Positions 1 to 10,944 of a stretch of 21,852 bases of DNA are shown here, one piece after another. The DNA is taken from positions 1 through 21,852 of the forward strand of contig CAJMPF010000005.1 of assembly GCA_905215195.1 (NCBI GenBank). Reading direction: 5' to 3'. The position numbers and the translations under genes were made by a program. The notes under the pieces are model-generated. The model ran no database searches, was not told the DNA's origin, and was given only the letters and a program-made list of their open reading frames with translations. The stretch is from an uncultured bacterium (GTDB taxonomy: Bacteria; Actinomycetota; Coriobacteriia; Coriobacteriales; Coriobacteriaceae). How positions within the stretch are numbered: the first letter of the stretch is position 1; the number at the start of each line of letters is the position of its first letter.

Positions 1-82
1 AGAGGGAAAGGTATTTCCCCGCCCTGCGCTCCGGCGTTGGGTCGTCGCGTGCTCGTTACTGAAAAGCTGATTAGAAGTTTGT

Positions 83-111
83 GTGCCGCCCCTTTTGGGG
101 CGGCACTTTTT
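83..111 (+). terminator. Rho-independent terminator of an upstream gene
   Basis: A perfect 10-bp stem (GTGCCGCCCC paired with GGGGCGGCAC) with a TTTT loop is followed by a T run. It should end transcription arriving from a gene lying mainly left of the window. Bases 1-70 may hold the last codons of that gene, but two frames stop close together (TGA at 60-62 and at 68-70), so I cannot say which is used. Confidence 0.9.
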
Positions 112-364
112 GTGTGGGGTCCCGGTCTTCACAATTTCCGTCAAGCTTTTGGTTAGGTTTTGGTCGGTTGGCGTAAGGGCGGAAGGGCAAAAGATCATTC
201 GATAAAAAAGCTCAGAGAAAGTGCTGGTTGAGGAGTTGTTGAGCTTTTCGACAGTTTTCTGACTATAGAATCTTTGCGGCTATTGCCGCGGATTTCGTTG
301 CCGCGGCCGCGATGGTGCGTGATGCTGGGCGTAAGCGTCGAATGCTCCGATTTTGGAGGCCAGC
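112..364 (+). promoter_or_regulatory. Leader region with a weak promoter candidate
   Basis: This gap between the terminator and the first gene holds no convincing coding sequence. A possible promoter is TTGAGC (239-244) with TATAGA (264-269), a long 19-bp spacer. A short direct repeat, TTGCCGCGG, occurs just downstream of it. A strong ribosome binding site GGAGG (355-359) lies 5 nt before the ATG at 365 and decides the start of the next gene. The promoter is a guess from base composition and hexamer likeness. Confidence 0.3.
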
Positions 365-788
365 ATGGATCTGTTTCTTGAGACTCCGCAGCAACAAGCT
401 GAGCGCATGCTGCGTCAGCAGCAACGACTCATGGAGATGCAAATGCAGGGGGGCGGCAGCCCAGCCCCCTGCGCAAAATGCCACGCCTGCGGTTTCGCCT
501 GCGGTCGAATCGGCACCAGAGGCCTATTCCGTACAGCAAGATTCATATGCGCAGGAGCTCGCGTTCGACAAGCGTCGTGCGCGTCGTCGCCGCGTGGGCC
601 AGCGCCTGCGCACGTTGGCGATGATTGTGCTCATCCCGCTGGGGCTTGCGGCCATCTTTCTGGCGTCGTATGCCCTCACGTGCATCCTCAACGGCGCATC
701 GCCCAACGAGGTGCTCCAACATCTAGCGGCCCTGGGCCAGCGCCTAGGTGACGTCATAACAACCATCCGCACCGGCTGGGAGAGCTAG
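365..788 (+). CDS. Small single-pass membrane protein, apparently frameshifted at a G run
   Basis: I do not recognise the family. The start ATG at 365 has a strong GGAGG site. The first 28 or so codons give a polar, Gln/Met-rich helix (MDLFLETPQQQAER...). At the six-G run 448-453 this frame drifts into Cys-rich unlikely sequence, whereas the frame one base later continues sensibly: an Ala/Pro/Gln linker, a polar stretch, an Arg-rich cluster (RRARRRR), a hydrophobic helix (LAMIVLIPLGLAAIFLASYA) and an amphipathic tail ending at TAG 786-788. Removing one G joins the two into about 140 residues. The likely product has a cytoplasmic N-terminus, a positive-inside anchor and one transmembrane helix. 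The frameshift may be a real mutation, slippage at the G run, or a sequencing error. Confidence 0.55.
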
Positions 789-912
789 CGTTTTAGCGTC
801 CGCGGCTCTAAGAGAAATTTGTCTGCAAGGCAGTGAGTGATCCGTGTGCGTGGCAGGGTAAGATTGATCGCGGTTTTGATTGGTGCTCGATTGGGTTTGT
901 TGGACGGAGTTT

Positions 913-2268
913 ATGTCTGCTATTGATATTGTGCTTGTTGTGATCGCTTTGGTGGCGGTGGGGGTTGCTGTGGCTTGCGCCCTCCAGCTCAAGAGCCTGC
1001 GTGCCGAGTTGCGGGAGCGTGGCGACAGTAGCGCGGAAACGCTGGCAGCACTCGAGCAGGCCAACAACGCGCTCGATGCCCTGAACGTCGCGCTGGCCGA
1101 AACTCGCCGCACGGCCAATGCCATCGCGCAGCAGCAGACGACAGATGCGGCCGTGGAGCAGCAACGTTACCTGACCATCGCACGTGAGTTTTCGCAAGCT
1201 GGTGACCGGATGGATGACCTGCGCCGCGAGACGGCCCAACAGCTCGGCACCAATCGCGAGGGCATCGAGCATCGCCTGGACAAGGTGCGCGAGACGGTCG
1301 ATGCTCAGCTGGGCGCCATCCGCAAAGACAACAACGTGCAGCTCGATCAAATGCGTGCGACGGTGGACGAGAAGCTCTCCCGCACGCTCAACGATCGCCT
1401 GTCGGCATCGTTTAAGCAGGTGAGCGACCAGCTCGAGGCCGTGTACAAGGGCCTGGGCGACATGCAATCCATCGCCACCGGCGTGGGCGATCTTAAGCGC
1501 GTGCTGGGCAATGTGAAGGCGCGCGGTATTTTGGGCGAGGTGCAGTTGGGTGCGATCCTGACGGACATCCTCACACCCGACCAGTATCTGGAAAACGTTG
1601 CCACCAGGCCCGGGGCCTCGGAGCGTGTTGAGTTTGCCGTCAAGCTGCCGGTGGACGAGGGCGACCCCGTGCTGCTGCCGATTGACTCCAAGTTTCCGGG
1701 CGACGCGTACGAGCACTTGCTCGACGCGCAGGAGTCGGGCGATGCGGAGACCGTGGCGGCTGCGCGCAAGACGCTCGACACCATGGTCAAGCGCGAGGCC
1801 AAGGACATCTGCGAAAAGTACCTGAGTGTGCCGGCAACGACCAACTTTGGCATTATGTTCGTTCCGTTTGAGGGACTGTACGCCGAGGTCGTCAGCCGCC
1901 CCGGGCTTATCGAGACCCTGGGCCGCGACTATCACGTCAACGTTGCCGGTCCCAGCACCATGGCGGCCATCCTCAACAGTCTGCAGATGAGCTATCAGAC
2001 GTTTAAGTTGCAAAAACGTACCGACGACGTGCTGCGCGTGCTCTCCGCCGTCAAGGCCGAGCTGCCGCGCTATCAAAAGGCGCTGCGCCGCGCCCAGCAG
2101 CAGATCGAGACCGCGGGCAAAACGGTCGAGGGCATCATCACCACGCGCACCAACGTCATGGAGCGCAAGCTCAAGGACATCGACGCCCTGGAAGATGCCG
2201 AGGAGGCCGACGAGATCTTGGGGCTTACGTCTGCGAGCCTGCTCGCAGACCAAAAAGACGAGGACTAG
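913..2268 (+). CDS. rmuC: DNA recombination protein RmuC
   Basis: The 451-residue product has an N-terminal transmembrane helix (about residues 4-24), a long charged coiled coil (about 25-190) and then the RmuC domain. That domain is recognisable from GNVKARGILGEVQLGAIL, LPIDSKFPGDAYEHL, NFGIMFVPFEGLYAEV and the C-terminal helix around ALRRAQQQIETAGKTVEGI. RmuC limits DNA inversions and rearrangements in E. coli; the fold is nuclease-like and the enzyme mechanism is poorly known. I chose ATG 913 over the in-frame upstream start at 880 because GGAG (906-909) sits just before it and the hydrophobic anchor begins at once. The gene appears monocistronic, between the small membrane protein gene and an ABC exporter. 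Confidence 0.9.
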   Translation: MSAIDIVLVVIALVAVGVAVACALQLKSLRAELRERGDSSAETLAALEQANNALDALNVALAETRRTANAIAQQQTTDAAVEQQRYLTIAREFSQAGDRMDDLRRETAQQLGTNREGIEHRLDKVRETVDAQLGAIRKDNNVQLDQMRATVDEKLSRTLNDRLSASFKQVSDQLEAVYKGLGDMQSIATGVGDLKRVLGNVKARGILGEVQLGAILTDILTPDQYLENVATRPGASERVEFAVKLPVDEGDPVLLPIDSKFPGDAYEHLLDAQESGDAETVAAARKTLDTMVKREAKDICEKYLSVPATTNFGIMFVPFEGLYAEVVSRPGLIETLGRDYHVNVAGPSTMAAILNSLQMSYQTFKLQKRTDDVLRVLSAVKAELPRYQKALRRAQQQIETAGKTVEGIITTRTNVMERKLKDIDALEDAEEADEILGLTSASLLADQKDED

Positions 2269-2323
2269 CTTCATCTGACGGCGGGGCGCCTGCGCAAGCG
2301 CGGGGCGCGGGCGCTTTTCGCGT

Positions 2324-2346
2324 CGCACTTGCCTGAAGTGCGCTTT
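2324..2346 (+). terminator. Possible weak terminator hairpin after rmuC
   Basis: CGCACTT (2324-2330) pairs with AAGTGCG (2336-2342) over a 5-nt loop and is followed by CTTT only. A second GC-rich fold with a TTTT tail lies just upstream (about 2286-2318). Either could end rmuC transcription. The T tracts are short, so this is uncertain. Confidence 0.35.
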
Positions 2347-2393
2347 AGTGTGCAACAATGGCGTTTCGCCCTATCAGACGCGAAAGGAAGCCC

Positions 2394-4196
<1,803 letters not shown>

Positions 4197-4259
4197 GCGT
4201 CTCGGACGTGGGACAATTGTGCCCATAAGTTTATTGTGCCGTTGAGCCGAGGAGTCGTT

Positions 4260-4925
4260 ATGCCACGCGAGACCAATGCCGCCAAGCGCGAGCGCGCCGT
4301 TGAGGTGTGTGAGCGCCTCAACCGTCGCTATGGCCCGGTCGAGTGCTTTTTGGACCACGAGAATCCCTTCCGCCTGCTGATCGCGGTGCTGCTCTCGGCG
4401 CAAACGACCGATGCGCAGGTCAACAAGGTGACGCCGCGGCTGTTTGCCCAGTGGCCCACGCCCGAGGCCATGGCCGGGGCGAGCGTGGCTGACGTGGCAG
4501 ACACCATCAAGTCACTCGGCTTCTACAAGAGCAAAGCCAAGCATGCCGTCGAGGCCGCGCAGATGATCGTCGCCGACTATGGCGGCGAGGTGCCGGCCGA
4601 CATGAAGGAACTCGTGAAGCTGCCGGGCGTGGGACGCAAGACGGCGAACATCGTGCTCAACGTGGGGTATGGCATCGTGGAGGGCATTGCGGTGGACACG
4701 CATGTCAACCGCATTGCGCACCGCCTGATGCTGAGTCCCAAGACGCATGCAAAGGAGCCGCTCAAGACCGAGCAGGATTTGCTCAAGATTTTGCCGCACG
4801 AGTATTGGGAGTCGGTTAACCATCAGTGGATCACCTTCGGTCGCGAGATCTGCGACGCCCGCAAACCCAAGTGTGACGAGTGCCCGCTGGCAGATTTGTG
4901 CCCCAGCGTGCGCGTAGCGGGGTAG
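4260..4925 (+). CDS. nth: Endonuclease III (DNA glycosylase / AP lyase)
   Basis: The 221-residue product is the base-excision repair enzyme that removes oxidised pyrimidines and cleaves the abasic site. It has the helix-hairpin-helix LPGVGRKTANIVLN with the catalytic Lys at residue 127, the catalytic Asp at 146 in AVDTHV, and the C-terminal 4Fe-4S ligands C-X6-C-X2-C-X5-C at residues 198, 205, 208 and 214. Length is normal for the family. ATG 4260 is preceded by GAGGAG; an in-frame start at 4236 lacks a site. It lies between the ABC exporter and mfd, giving two DNA repair genes side by side, but a hairpin separates it from mfd. Confidence 0.96.
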   Translation: MPRETNAAKRERAVEVCERLNRRYGPVECFLDHENPFRLLIAVLLSAQTTDAQVNKVTPRLFAQWPTPEAMAGASVADVADTIKSLGFYKSKAKHAVEAAQMIVADYGGEVPADMKELVKLPGVGRKTANIVLNVGYGIVEGIAVDTHVNRIAHRLMLSPKTHAKEPLKTEQDLLKILPHEYWESVNHQWITFGREICDARKPKCDECPLADLCPSVRVAG

Positions 4926-4973
4926 GGCGGAACGCATCTTCGTCTGGCGTTTTTTGCGGGGCTGGGTTTGCCC

Positions 4974-5004
4974 TTGAGCCGGAGTCCTCTCCATGCGCTA
5001 CCAT
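4974..5004 (+). promoter_or_regulatory. Candidate promoter of mfd
   Basis: TTGAGC (4974-4979) and TACCAT (4999-5004) are separated by 19 bp and lie upstream of the mfd start. The same TTGAGC hexamer with a 19-bp spacer occurs before the gene at 365. The match to consensus is only fair. Confidence 0.3.
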
Positions 5005-5029
5005 GACAGACAATGTATTTGACGTACGA

Positions 5030-5057
5030 CCCGCCGAGCTTGCCCCGGCGGGCTTTT
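5030..5057 (+). terminator. Terminator-like hairpin between nth and mfd
   Basis: CCCGCCG (5030-5036) pairs with CGGCGGG (5046-5052) over a 9-nt loop, followed by CTTTT. It could end nth transcription. If the promoter candidate at 4974-5004 is used, the hairpin would instead fall in the mfd leader and could attenuate it. Confidence 0.55.
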
Positions 5058-5082
5058 GGCGTTGCAATGCCGGAGGAACAGC

Positions 5083-8000
5083 ATGCTCATTCACCGTATA
5101 GCCGCGCAGCTCTACACTGCCGAGGCGCTGCAGACCGTCGAGGCCGGACTCGATGCCGGCGAGGACGTGACGCTGGCTGTGTCGCAGTCGGGCCGCACGC
5201 TTATGGCGGCCGCCCAGTTTGCGCGCCGCCCGCGTCCCACGGTCTACATTGTGAGTGGCGAGGATGCGGCCGATTGCGCCGCGCGCAGCCTTGCCGCCTA
5301 CGTGGGCCTAGCGCACGTGTGCCGTTTTCCCGAGCGCAAGGACTATCCGTGGCGCGAGCAGGCGCCCGACGATGCCGTGGTGGCGCAGCGCTGCGAGGCA
5401 CTGGGACGCATCGTGCGCGGAGACAATTGCATCATGGTCGCCTCGGCTCGCGCGCTGCTGCGTTGTGTGCCGCCGGTCGAGAGCCACTATTGGGAGTCCA
5501 CGACCTTTGCGGTGGGCGAGGAGATTCCCTTTGACGAGGTGCCGCAGCGCCTGGTGGGCATGGGCTACACCAATGCCGGTGCCGCCGATGCGCCCGGTCT
5601 GTTCCGCGTGCACGGTGACACCGTCGAGGTGTTTCCCGCGCAGGAAAAGGCGCCCGTGCGCATTGAGTTTTTCGGCGATGAGATTGACCGCATCCGCCGT
5701 ATGGTGAGCTCCACGGGCCAAACCATCGGCAACGAGGACAGTATCGAGATCTTCCCCTGCCGCGAGCTGGCGCTTACCGACGATGCCGTCCACAACATGC
5801 ACGTGGCGCTCTACCGTGCCAGCCAGGACGACAGCAAGCTGGCGGCGCTGCTCGAGATGGTGGATACGCGCATCGTCACGCCCGAGCTCGACCGCTTTTT
5901 GCCGGTGATGTACGGCCAGACCGTAAGCCCGTTGGCGCACGTGAGCGGCAAGGCACTCGTGGTTCTGTCCGAGCCGCGCTCGCTGTTCGACGACTGCCTG
6001 CGCGCCTACGAGGATATTGAGGCCCGTGCCGGCGAGGCAGGGATTGACCGCCTGGATGGTCTGTACGTGCGCGCCCAACAGCTCGATTTTGGTGCCCAGC
6101 AGCGCCTGAACTACGTGAGCCTCATCCGTGCCGGCGGTGCGGTGACGGCCGAGCTCAAGATTGAGCAGCCGGCCATCGCAGGTTCGGACAACCGTTTTAT
6201 GACGCGCATCCAGGAAGTCGTGGGCAAGCGCTATGCCTGCGTGTTTGCCATTCCCGACCGCGGCGCGCGCGAGTCGATGGAGCTCACCTTTGGCGACGAG
6301 GGCATAACCTTTGAGGAGTCACTGACGGCCGCGCCCGAAAACGCCGACGCCATCGGCGACCGCGTGCGCGTGGCAGCGGCGGATTCCGCCGACCGTGCCG
6401 CACGCCAGGAGGCCCATGCTTCCATTCGCGAGCGTAAGGCCGACGCGCTTAACGCCCGCTCGCTCGAGGCGGGCGCGGCCCAGGCTGCCGCCATCAGGTT
6501 CACCGAGTCGTCCTCGCTCACGGCGGCCACGGCGTCGCAGTTGTCGATGCCGCCCTGCCGCAGGGCGTGGTGGTGCCCGATGCCAACCTGGCCGTGTTTT
6601 CGATCGCCGACCTCAACGCCCGCATGGACGCCAACCGCGCGCGCAGCCGCCGCAAGGTGGACATTACGCAGATCACGTTCCCGTTTAAGCCGGGCGATTA
6701 CGTGGTGCACGCCACCCACGGCATCGCGCTCTTTAGCGAGATCGCGCGCCAGGAAGTGGGCGGCAAGGAGCGCGACTACTTTTTGCTGGAATATGCCGAC
6801 GGCGACAAGCTCTACGTGCCGCTCGAGCAGGTCGACCGCATCACACGCTATGTTGGCCCCGACGGCGACAAGCCGCGCCTGACCAGGCTCAATACCGCCG
6901 ACTGGACGCGTGCCACCAACAAGGCACGCAAGAACGCCAAAAAGCTGGCGTTTGACCTGGTCGACCTGTATACGCGCCGCTCGTCGATTACCGGTATCGC
7001 CTGTCCGCCCGATACGCCCGAGCAGATCGAGATGGAGGAGAGCTTCCCCTACGACGAGACGCGCGACCAGCTGGAGGCTATCGCCGACATCAAGGCCGAC
7101 ATGGAGGCGCCCAAGCCCATGGATCGCCTGCTCTGCGGCGACGTGGGCTTTGGCAAGACCGAGGTCGCCCTGCGCGCGGCGTTTAAGTGTGTGGACTCCG
7201 GCCGTCAGGTCATGGTGCTCTGTCCCACGACCATTCTGGCCCAGCAGCACTACGAGACCTTCTTCGAGCGCTTTGCCCCGTTTGGCCTCGAGGTCGAGGT
7301 GCTCAGCCGCTTCCGCACGCCGGCGCAGCAGAAGCGTGCGCTCAAGGCGTTTGCCGAGGGCACGATCGACGTGCTTATCGGCACGCACCGCCTGCTTTCG
7401 GCCGATGTGAACCCCAAGAACCTGGGCTTGGTGATCATCGACGAGGAACAGCGCTTTGGCGTGCAGCACAAGGAGCAGCTCAAAAACCTGCGCGAGCAAA
7501 TCGACGTGCTCACGCTTTCGGCAACGCCGATTCCGCGAACCATGCAGATGGCCACGAGCGGCGTGCGCGACATGAGCCTGATTACCACGCCGCCGACCGG
7601 GCGTCGTCCCGTGATCGTGCACGTGGGGGAGTACGACCCCGACGTGGTGAGCGCGGCGATTCGCCTGGAGGTGGGTCGCGGCGGCCAGGTGTACTACGTG
7701 TCCAACCGCGTCAAGACCATCGACGACGCCGTGGCGCGCGTGCACGAGGCCGCGCCCGAGGCGCGCGTGGGTGTGGCACACGGCAAGATGAGCCCGCGCG
7801 AGGTCGAGGACGTGATGATCGAGTTCGCGACCAAAAAGATCGACGTGCTCATCGCCACGACCATCGTGGAGAGCGGCATCGACAACGCGACCGCCAACAC
7901 GCTGATCATCGAGGACTCGCAGCGCTTGGGCCTGGCACAGCTCTACCAGCTCAAGGGCCGTGTGGGCCGCTCTGCCACGCAGGCCTACGCGTACTTTATG

Positions 8001-8723
8001 TTCCCGGGCGAGCTGCCGCTCACCGAGGAGGCCACGGCGCGCCTGACCGCACTTTCCGAGTTCCAGGACCTGGGCAGCGGCATGCGCATCGCCATGCGCG
8101 ACCTGGAGATTCGCGGCGCCGGCTCGCTTATGGGCGCCGAGCAGCATGGCAACCTGTCGAGCGTGGGCTTTGACCTGTTTACGCAGATGCTGGGCCAGGC
8201 TGTGGCCGAGGCGCGCGGCGATGACGATGCCGGCGTGGAGGCGGCGAGCATGGGCATCAACCTGCCGGCCGACTACTTCTTGTCCGAGGAGTACCTGCCG
8301 GCGGTGGACCAGCGCGTGCTCGTGTACCGTAAGCTCGCAGCGGCCGAGGACCTGGAGAGCATCGATGAGGTGCAGGAGGAGACCGAGGCTGCGCATGGCG
8401 AGCTGCCGCTGGCGGGACTCAACCTGTTCAATCGCGCACGAATCCGCATTCGCGGCGAGCGCCTGGGGCTCGAGAGCGTCACACTCAGCGGTGGCCGCAT
8501 TACGTTTTTGGGCGTCGACGTGCCCAAGAAGGTGGCCTATGAGCTTAAGACTCGCTATGGCGCGGTGAACTTCCCCAAGAGCCGCAAGCTGTCGGTGCCC
8601 TACAAGGCGGGCGCCGGCGCGGGCAGCGGCCTGGGTCGCGGCCTCGACGCCAACGACGGCACCGGCCCGGTGGCCGCGGCGCTCATGCTGCTGCAGCAGT
8701 TGGGTGCTAGCGACGACGACTAG
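5083..8723 (+). pseudogene. mfd: Transcription-repair coupling factor Mfd, split by a frameshift
   Basis: Mfd is the translocase that removes stalled RNA polymerase at lesions and recruits UvrA. The start ATG 5083 has GGAGGA (5072-5077). The first frame gives the UvrB-like N-terminal domains up to about 6500 and then degrades, reaching a stop at 6882. The second frame is Mfd-like from about 6531 (VAVVDAALPQGVVVPDANLA) to 8723. It carries the RNA polymerase-interacting domain (about 6690-6850), Walker A DVGFGKTE (about 7140), DEEQ at 7440-7451, LSATPIPRTM, further helicase motifs and the C-terminal TRCF domain. The span is 3641 nt, one base short of a whole number of codons; adding one base gives about 1213 residues, normal for Mfd. 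The cause may be a true one-base deletion or a sequencing error. Confidence 0.9.
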
Positions 8724-8724
8724 C

Positions 8725-8855
8725 GGGTCGACGCTGCAAACGCTCCATTTGGGCAATCTGACCCTCACTCGTCGGTCGCGTACGCAAGTACGCTTCCCTC
8801 CTCCTTCGGGCCACCTTGCCACAAATGGAACGTTTTCGCTCACTTATGCTCAACC
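8725..8855. repeat. 131-nt structured intergenic repeat, copy 1
   Basis: The element starts GGGTCGACGCTGC and ends CACTTATGCTCAACC, and it matches the element at 13505-13636 at both ends and in length. Its main stem pairs 8738-8756 with 8816-8835 (one mismatch, one bulge). An inner perfect hairpin, GCGTAC-GCAA-GTACGC (8778-8793), closes on a GNRA-type tetraloop. It fills most of the gap between mfd and the PAP2 gene. Its function is unknown. Confidence 0.75.
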
Positions 8856-8934
8856 TGTAAGGGTATTTATGGGACAAAGCTATCTTTGCCCCACCACGTT
8901 GCGGGTCGACCCTTCGCCCGACCGAAAGGAAAGC

Positions 8935-9798
8935 ATGTTCGGATACATCTATAAGAAAGATGTCGCCATTATCGCGGTTGTCCTGTGCCTTTGTCTGGGC
9001 GTGGGCAGTTTCTTCGATTATCAGATCTCGAGCGCGCTGTTCAACGCCGGCAGCATGTACGGCCGCTTTATCGAGGCCGCCGGCGAGCTGCCGTTTGAGC
9101 TGACGGCGAGCGTCGCGGGCGTTATGCTCGTACGCGCGATGCGTCCCGACTCCAGGGGGAGCAAATGGCTTGCCGTGCTCGGCATCCTCGTCAACGTTGG
9201 CCTGGCCGGCTACGAGATTGTTTCGTCCCTGCGGGTTGGCGGTAAACTCATCGCAGCTCAGTTGGTGCTGACGTTTGTGCTGGTCATCGCCGCCAACCTT
9301 ATCATCTATCGCCTCACGCGCACGACCGAGCCCGATGAGCTCACGCGCTGGGCGTTGATGGTGCTTGCCGTGTGGGTCGCTCAGGCCATTATCCTCAACG
9401 TCATTGTTAAGCCGTTGTGGTCGCGCCCGCGCATGCGCGTGATCGAGGTCACGCCGGGGCTCAATTTTCAGCCGTGGTGGGTGATTGGCAACCCCGACAA
9501 GTGGAGCTATATCGCCGCCGGCGTAATCAAGGACGGCTTTAAGTCGTTCGCGAGTGGACACACCGCGCATGCGGCGATTGGCCTGATGCTCGCCGGGCTT
9601 CCCGCAGCGGCCTTTAAGGAAAAGCCGTCGCACCGCCGGGTGGTCTTTTGGACGGCGGCTGTGGTCGCGGCGCTCGTCGCCTTTGGCCGTATCGTGATCG
9701 GGGCGCACTTTTTGAGCGACGTGAGCTGCGGCTTTGCCCTGGTGCTGGCGCTTGAGTGTCTCGCCGCGCGCATTGCCTATCCCAACGGCGTACAATAG
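8935..9798 (+). CDS. PAP2-family membrane phosphatase
   Basis: The 287-residue multi-pass membrane protein carries the three PAP2 phosphatase motifs: K159...R164-P in KPLWSRPRMR, SGH ending at His 209 in SFASGHTAHA, and R252-X5-H258-X3-D262 in RIVIGAHFLSD. His 209 and His 258 would be the acid/base and nucleophile. The family hydrolyses phosphatidate, undecaprenyl diphosphate or related lipid phosphates at the membrane face. The first motif has a shorter K-to-RP spacing than the textbook KX6RP. ATG 8935 follows GAAAGGAAAG; the longer reading frame from 8704 runs through the repeat at 8725-8855 and is rejected. The substrate is not determined. Confidence 0.85.
   Translation: MFGYIYKKDVAIIAVVLCLCLGVGSFFDYQISSALFNAGSMYGRFIEAAGELPFELTASVAGVMLVRAMRPDSRGSKWLAVLGILVNVGLAGYEIVSSLRVGGKLIAAQLVLTFVLVIAANLIIYRLTRTTEPDELTRWALMVLAVWVAQAIILNVIVKPLWSRPRMRVIEVTPGLNFQPWWVIGNPDKWSYIAAGVIKDGFKSFASGHTAHAAIGLMLAGLPAAAFKEKPSHRRVVFWTAAVVAALVAFGRIVIGAHFLSDVSCGFALVLALECLAARIAYPNGVQ
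9791..9796 (+). promoter_or_regulatory. Candidate -10 box of the aldolase gene
   Basis: TACAAT lies across the last codons of the PAP2 gene, 48 nt before the aldolase ATG. An identical TACAAT sits at a similar distance before the YitT-family gene (20007-20012). No good -35 is visible. Confidence 0.35.
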
Positions 9799-9843
9799 CT
9801 CCGTTTGAATCATCTGGCCGATACCCGGTAAGAGAGGATTGCC

Positions 9844-10869
9844 ATGCTCGCGTTCAACAACGATTATTCCCACGGCGCACACCCGGCAGTGCTGCAGGCG
9901 CTCGTCGACACCAATATGGAGCCGCAGCCCGGCTACGGTACCGATGCGCACACCGAGCGTGCCAAGCAGCTTATCCGCGAGGCCTGTCAGGCTCCCGATG
10001 CCGACGTGTTTTTTCTGGTAGGCGGCACGCAGGCCAACGCGACGGTGATCGACATGCTGCTCGCGCCGTACGAGGGCGTCGTTGCCGCCGAGACCGGCCA
10101 TGTCGCCTGTCACGAGGCGGGCGCCATCGAGTTTGGCGGCCACAAGGTGCTCACCATCCCCGGCTACGAGGGCAAGATGCACACCGAGGACCTCGAGAAC
10201 TATATCCAGGTGTTCTACGAAAACGAGAGCTACGAGCACACGGTGTTCCCGGGCGCCGTGTACGTGAGCTTGTCGACCGAGTACGGCACGCTGTACTCCA
10301 AGGCCGAGCTCGCGGCGATTCACGCGGTGTGCCAGAAGCGCGAGATTCCGCTGTTTGTGGACGGTGCTCGCCTGGCCTATGCGCTGGCGGCCGATGAGTG
10401 CGACATTACCCTGCCCGAGCTGGCGCAGCTGTGCGACGTGTTCTACATCGGCGGCACCAAGTGCGGCGCGCTCTGCGGCGAGGCCGTGGTGTTCTGCGGC
10501 ATGCACGCCCCGGCGCACCCCATTCCGCGTATTAAGCAGCACGGCGCGCTGTTGGCCAAGGGCCGCCTGACGGGCGTGCAGTTTGAGGCGCTCTTTACTG
10601 ACGGCCTGTATTTTGAGATTGGCCGTCAGGCGATCGAAACCGCTCAGGCGCTTCGTCGCGTGCTGCACGAGCACGGCTACCGGTTCTTCTTGGAGACGCC
10701 GACCAACCAGCAGTTCGTGATTCTGCCCAACGAGGACATGGCGCGCATTCGCGAGCATGCCTCGATCGAGTACTGGGAAAAGTACGACGAGACCCACACG
10801 GTGGTGCGCTTTTGCACCAGCTGGGCCACGACGCAGGAGGATATCGACGCGCTGGCGGCTGTCCTGTAG
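9844..10869 (+). CDS. Low-specificity threonine aldolase / beta-eliminating lyase family enzyme
   Basis: The 341-residue protein is a PLP enzyme of fold type I. GGTQANATVIDMLL holds the cofactor phosphate-binding region and FYIGGTKCGALCGEA holds the Schiff-base Lys, residue 206. FVDGARLAYALA supplies the Asp that contacts the pyridine nitrogen. The family typically cleaves L-threonine or L-allo-threonine to glycine and acetaldehyde, in the cytosol. Length is as expected. The start ATG 9844 has a modest AGAGAGG site, and a strong terminator follows, so the gene is probably transcribed alone. Exact substrate preference cannot be read from sequence. Confidence 0.88.
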   Translation: MLAFNNDYSHGAHPAVLQALVDTNMEPQPGYGTDAHTERAKQLIREACQAPDADVFFLVGGTQANATVIDMLLAPYEGVVAAETGHVACHEAGAIEFGGHKVLTIPGYEGKMHTEDLENYIQVFYENESYEHTVFPGAVYVSLSTEYGTLYSKAELAAIHAVCQKREIPLFVDGARLAYALAADECDITLPELAQLCDVFYIGGTKCGALCGEAVVFCGMHAPAHPIPRIKQHGALLAKGRLTGVQFEALFTDGLYFEIGRQAIETAQALRRVLHEHGYRFFLETPTNQQFVILPNEDMARIREHASIEYWEKYDETHTVVRFCTSWATTQEDIDALAAVL

Positions 10870-10886
10870 CCTGATGTAATGACGAG

Positions 10887-10929
10887 GGCCACCCTGCGCC
10901 GGGTTTGGCGCAGGGTGGCCTTTGCTTTT
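10887..10929 (+). terminator. Strong terminator after the aldolase gene
   Basis: A perfect 14-bp stem (10887-10900 with 10907-10920, GGCCACCCTGCGCC) with a GGGTTT loop is followed by TTTGCTTTT. It lies only 15 nt before the ribosome site of the acetyltransferase gene, so that gene's promoter must be very close or read-through must occur. Confidence 0.92.
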
Positions 10930-10944
10930 GGGGAGAAGGGTTGT

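Noticed and set aside
312..364. Start at 312 for the small membrane protein gene, which would avoid a frameshift
   Set aside because: No ribosome site, and the predicted N-terminus is Cys/Arg/Trp-rich nonsense, whereas ATG 365 has GGAGG and a plausible helix.
5030..5082. Riboswitch in the mfd leader
   Set aside because: Only one simple hairpin with a short T tail is visible; no aptamer-like conserved core.
6231..8843. Long open minus-strand frame (870 codons) opposite mfd
   Set aside because: Same composition artefact; the + strand carries clear helicase motifs throughout.
10879..10944. Upstream start for the acetyltransferase gene
   Set aside because: The extra 22 codons would be encoded by the perfect terminator stem; a good ribosome site precedes ATG 10945.
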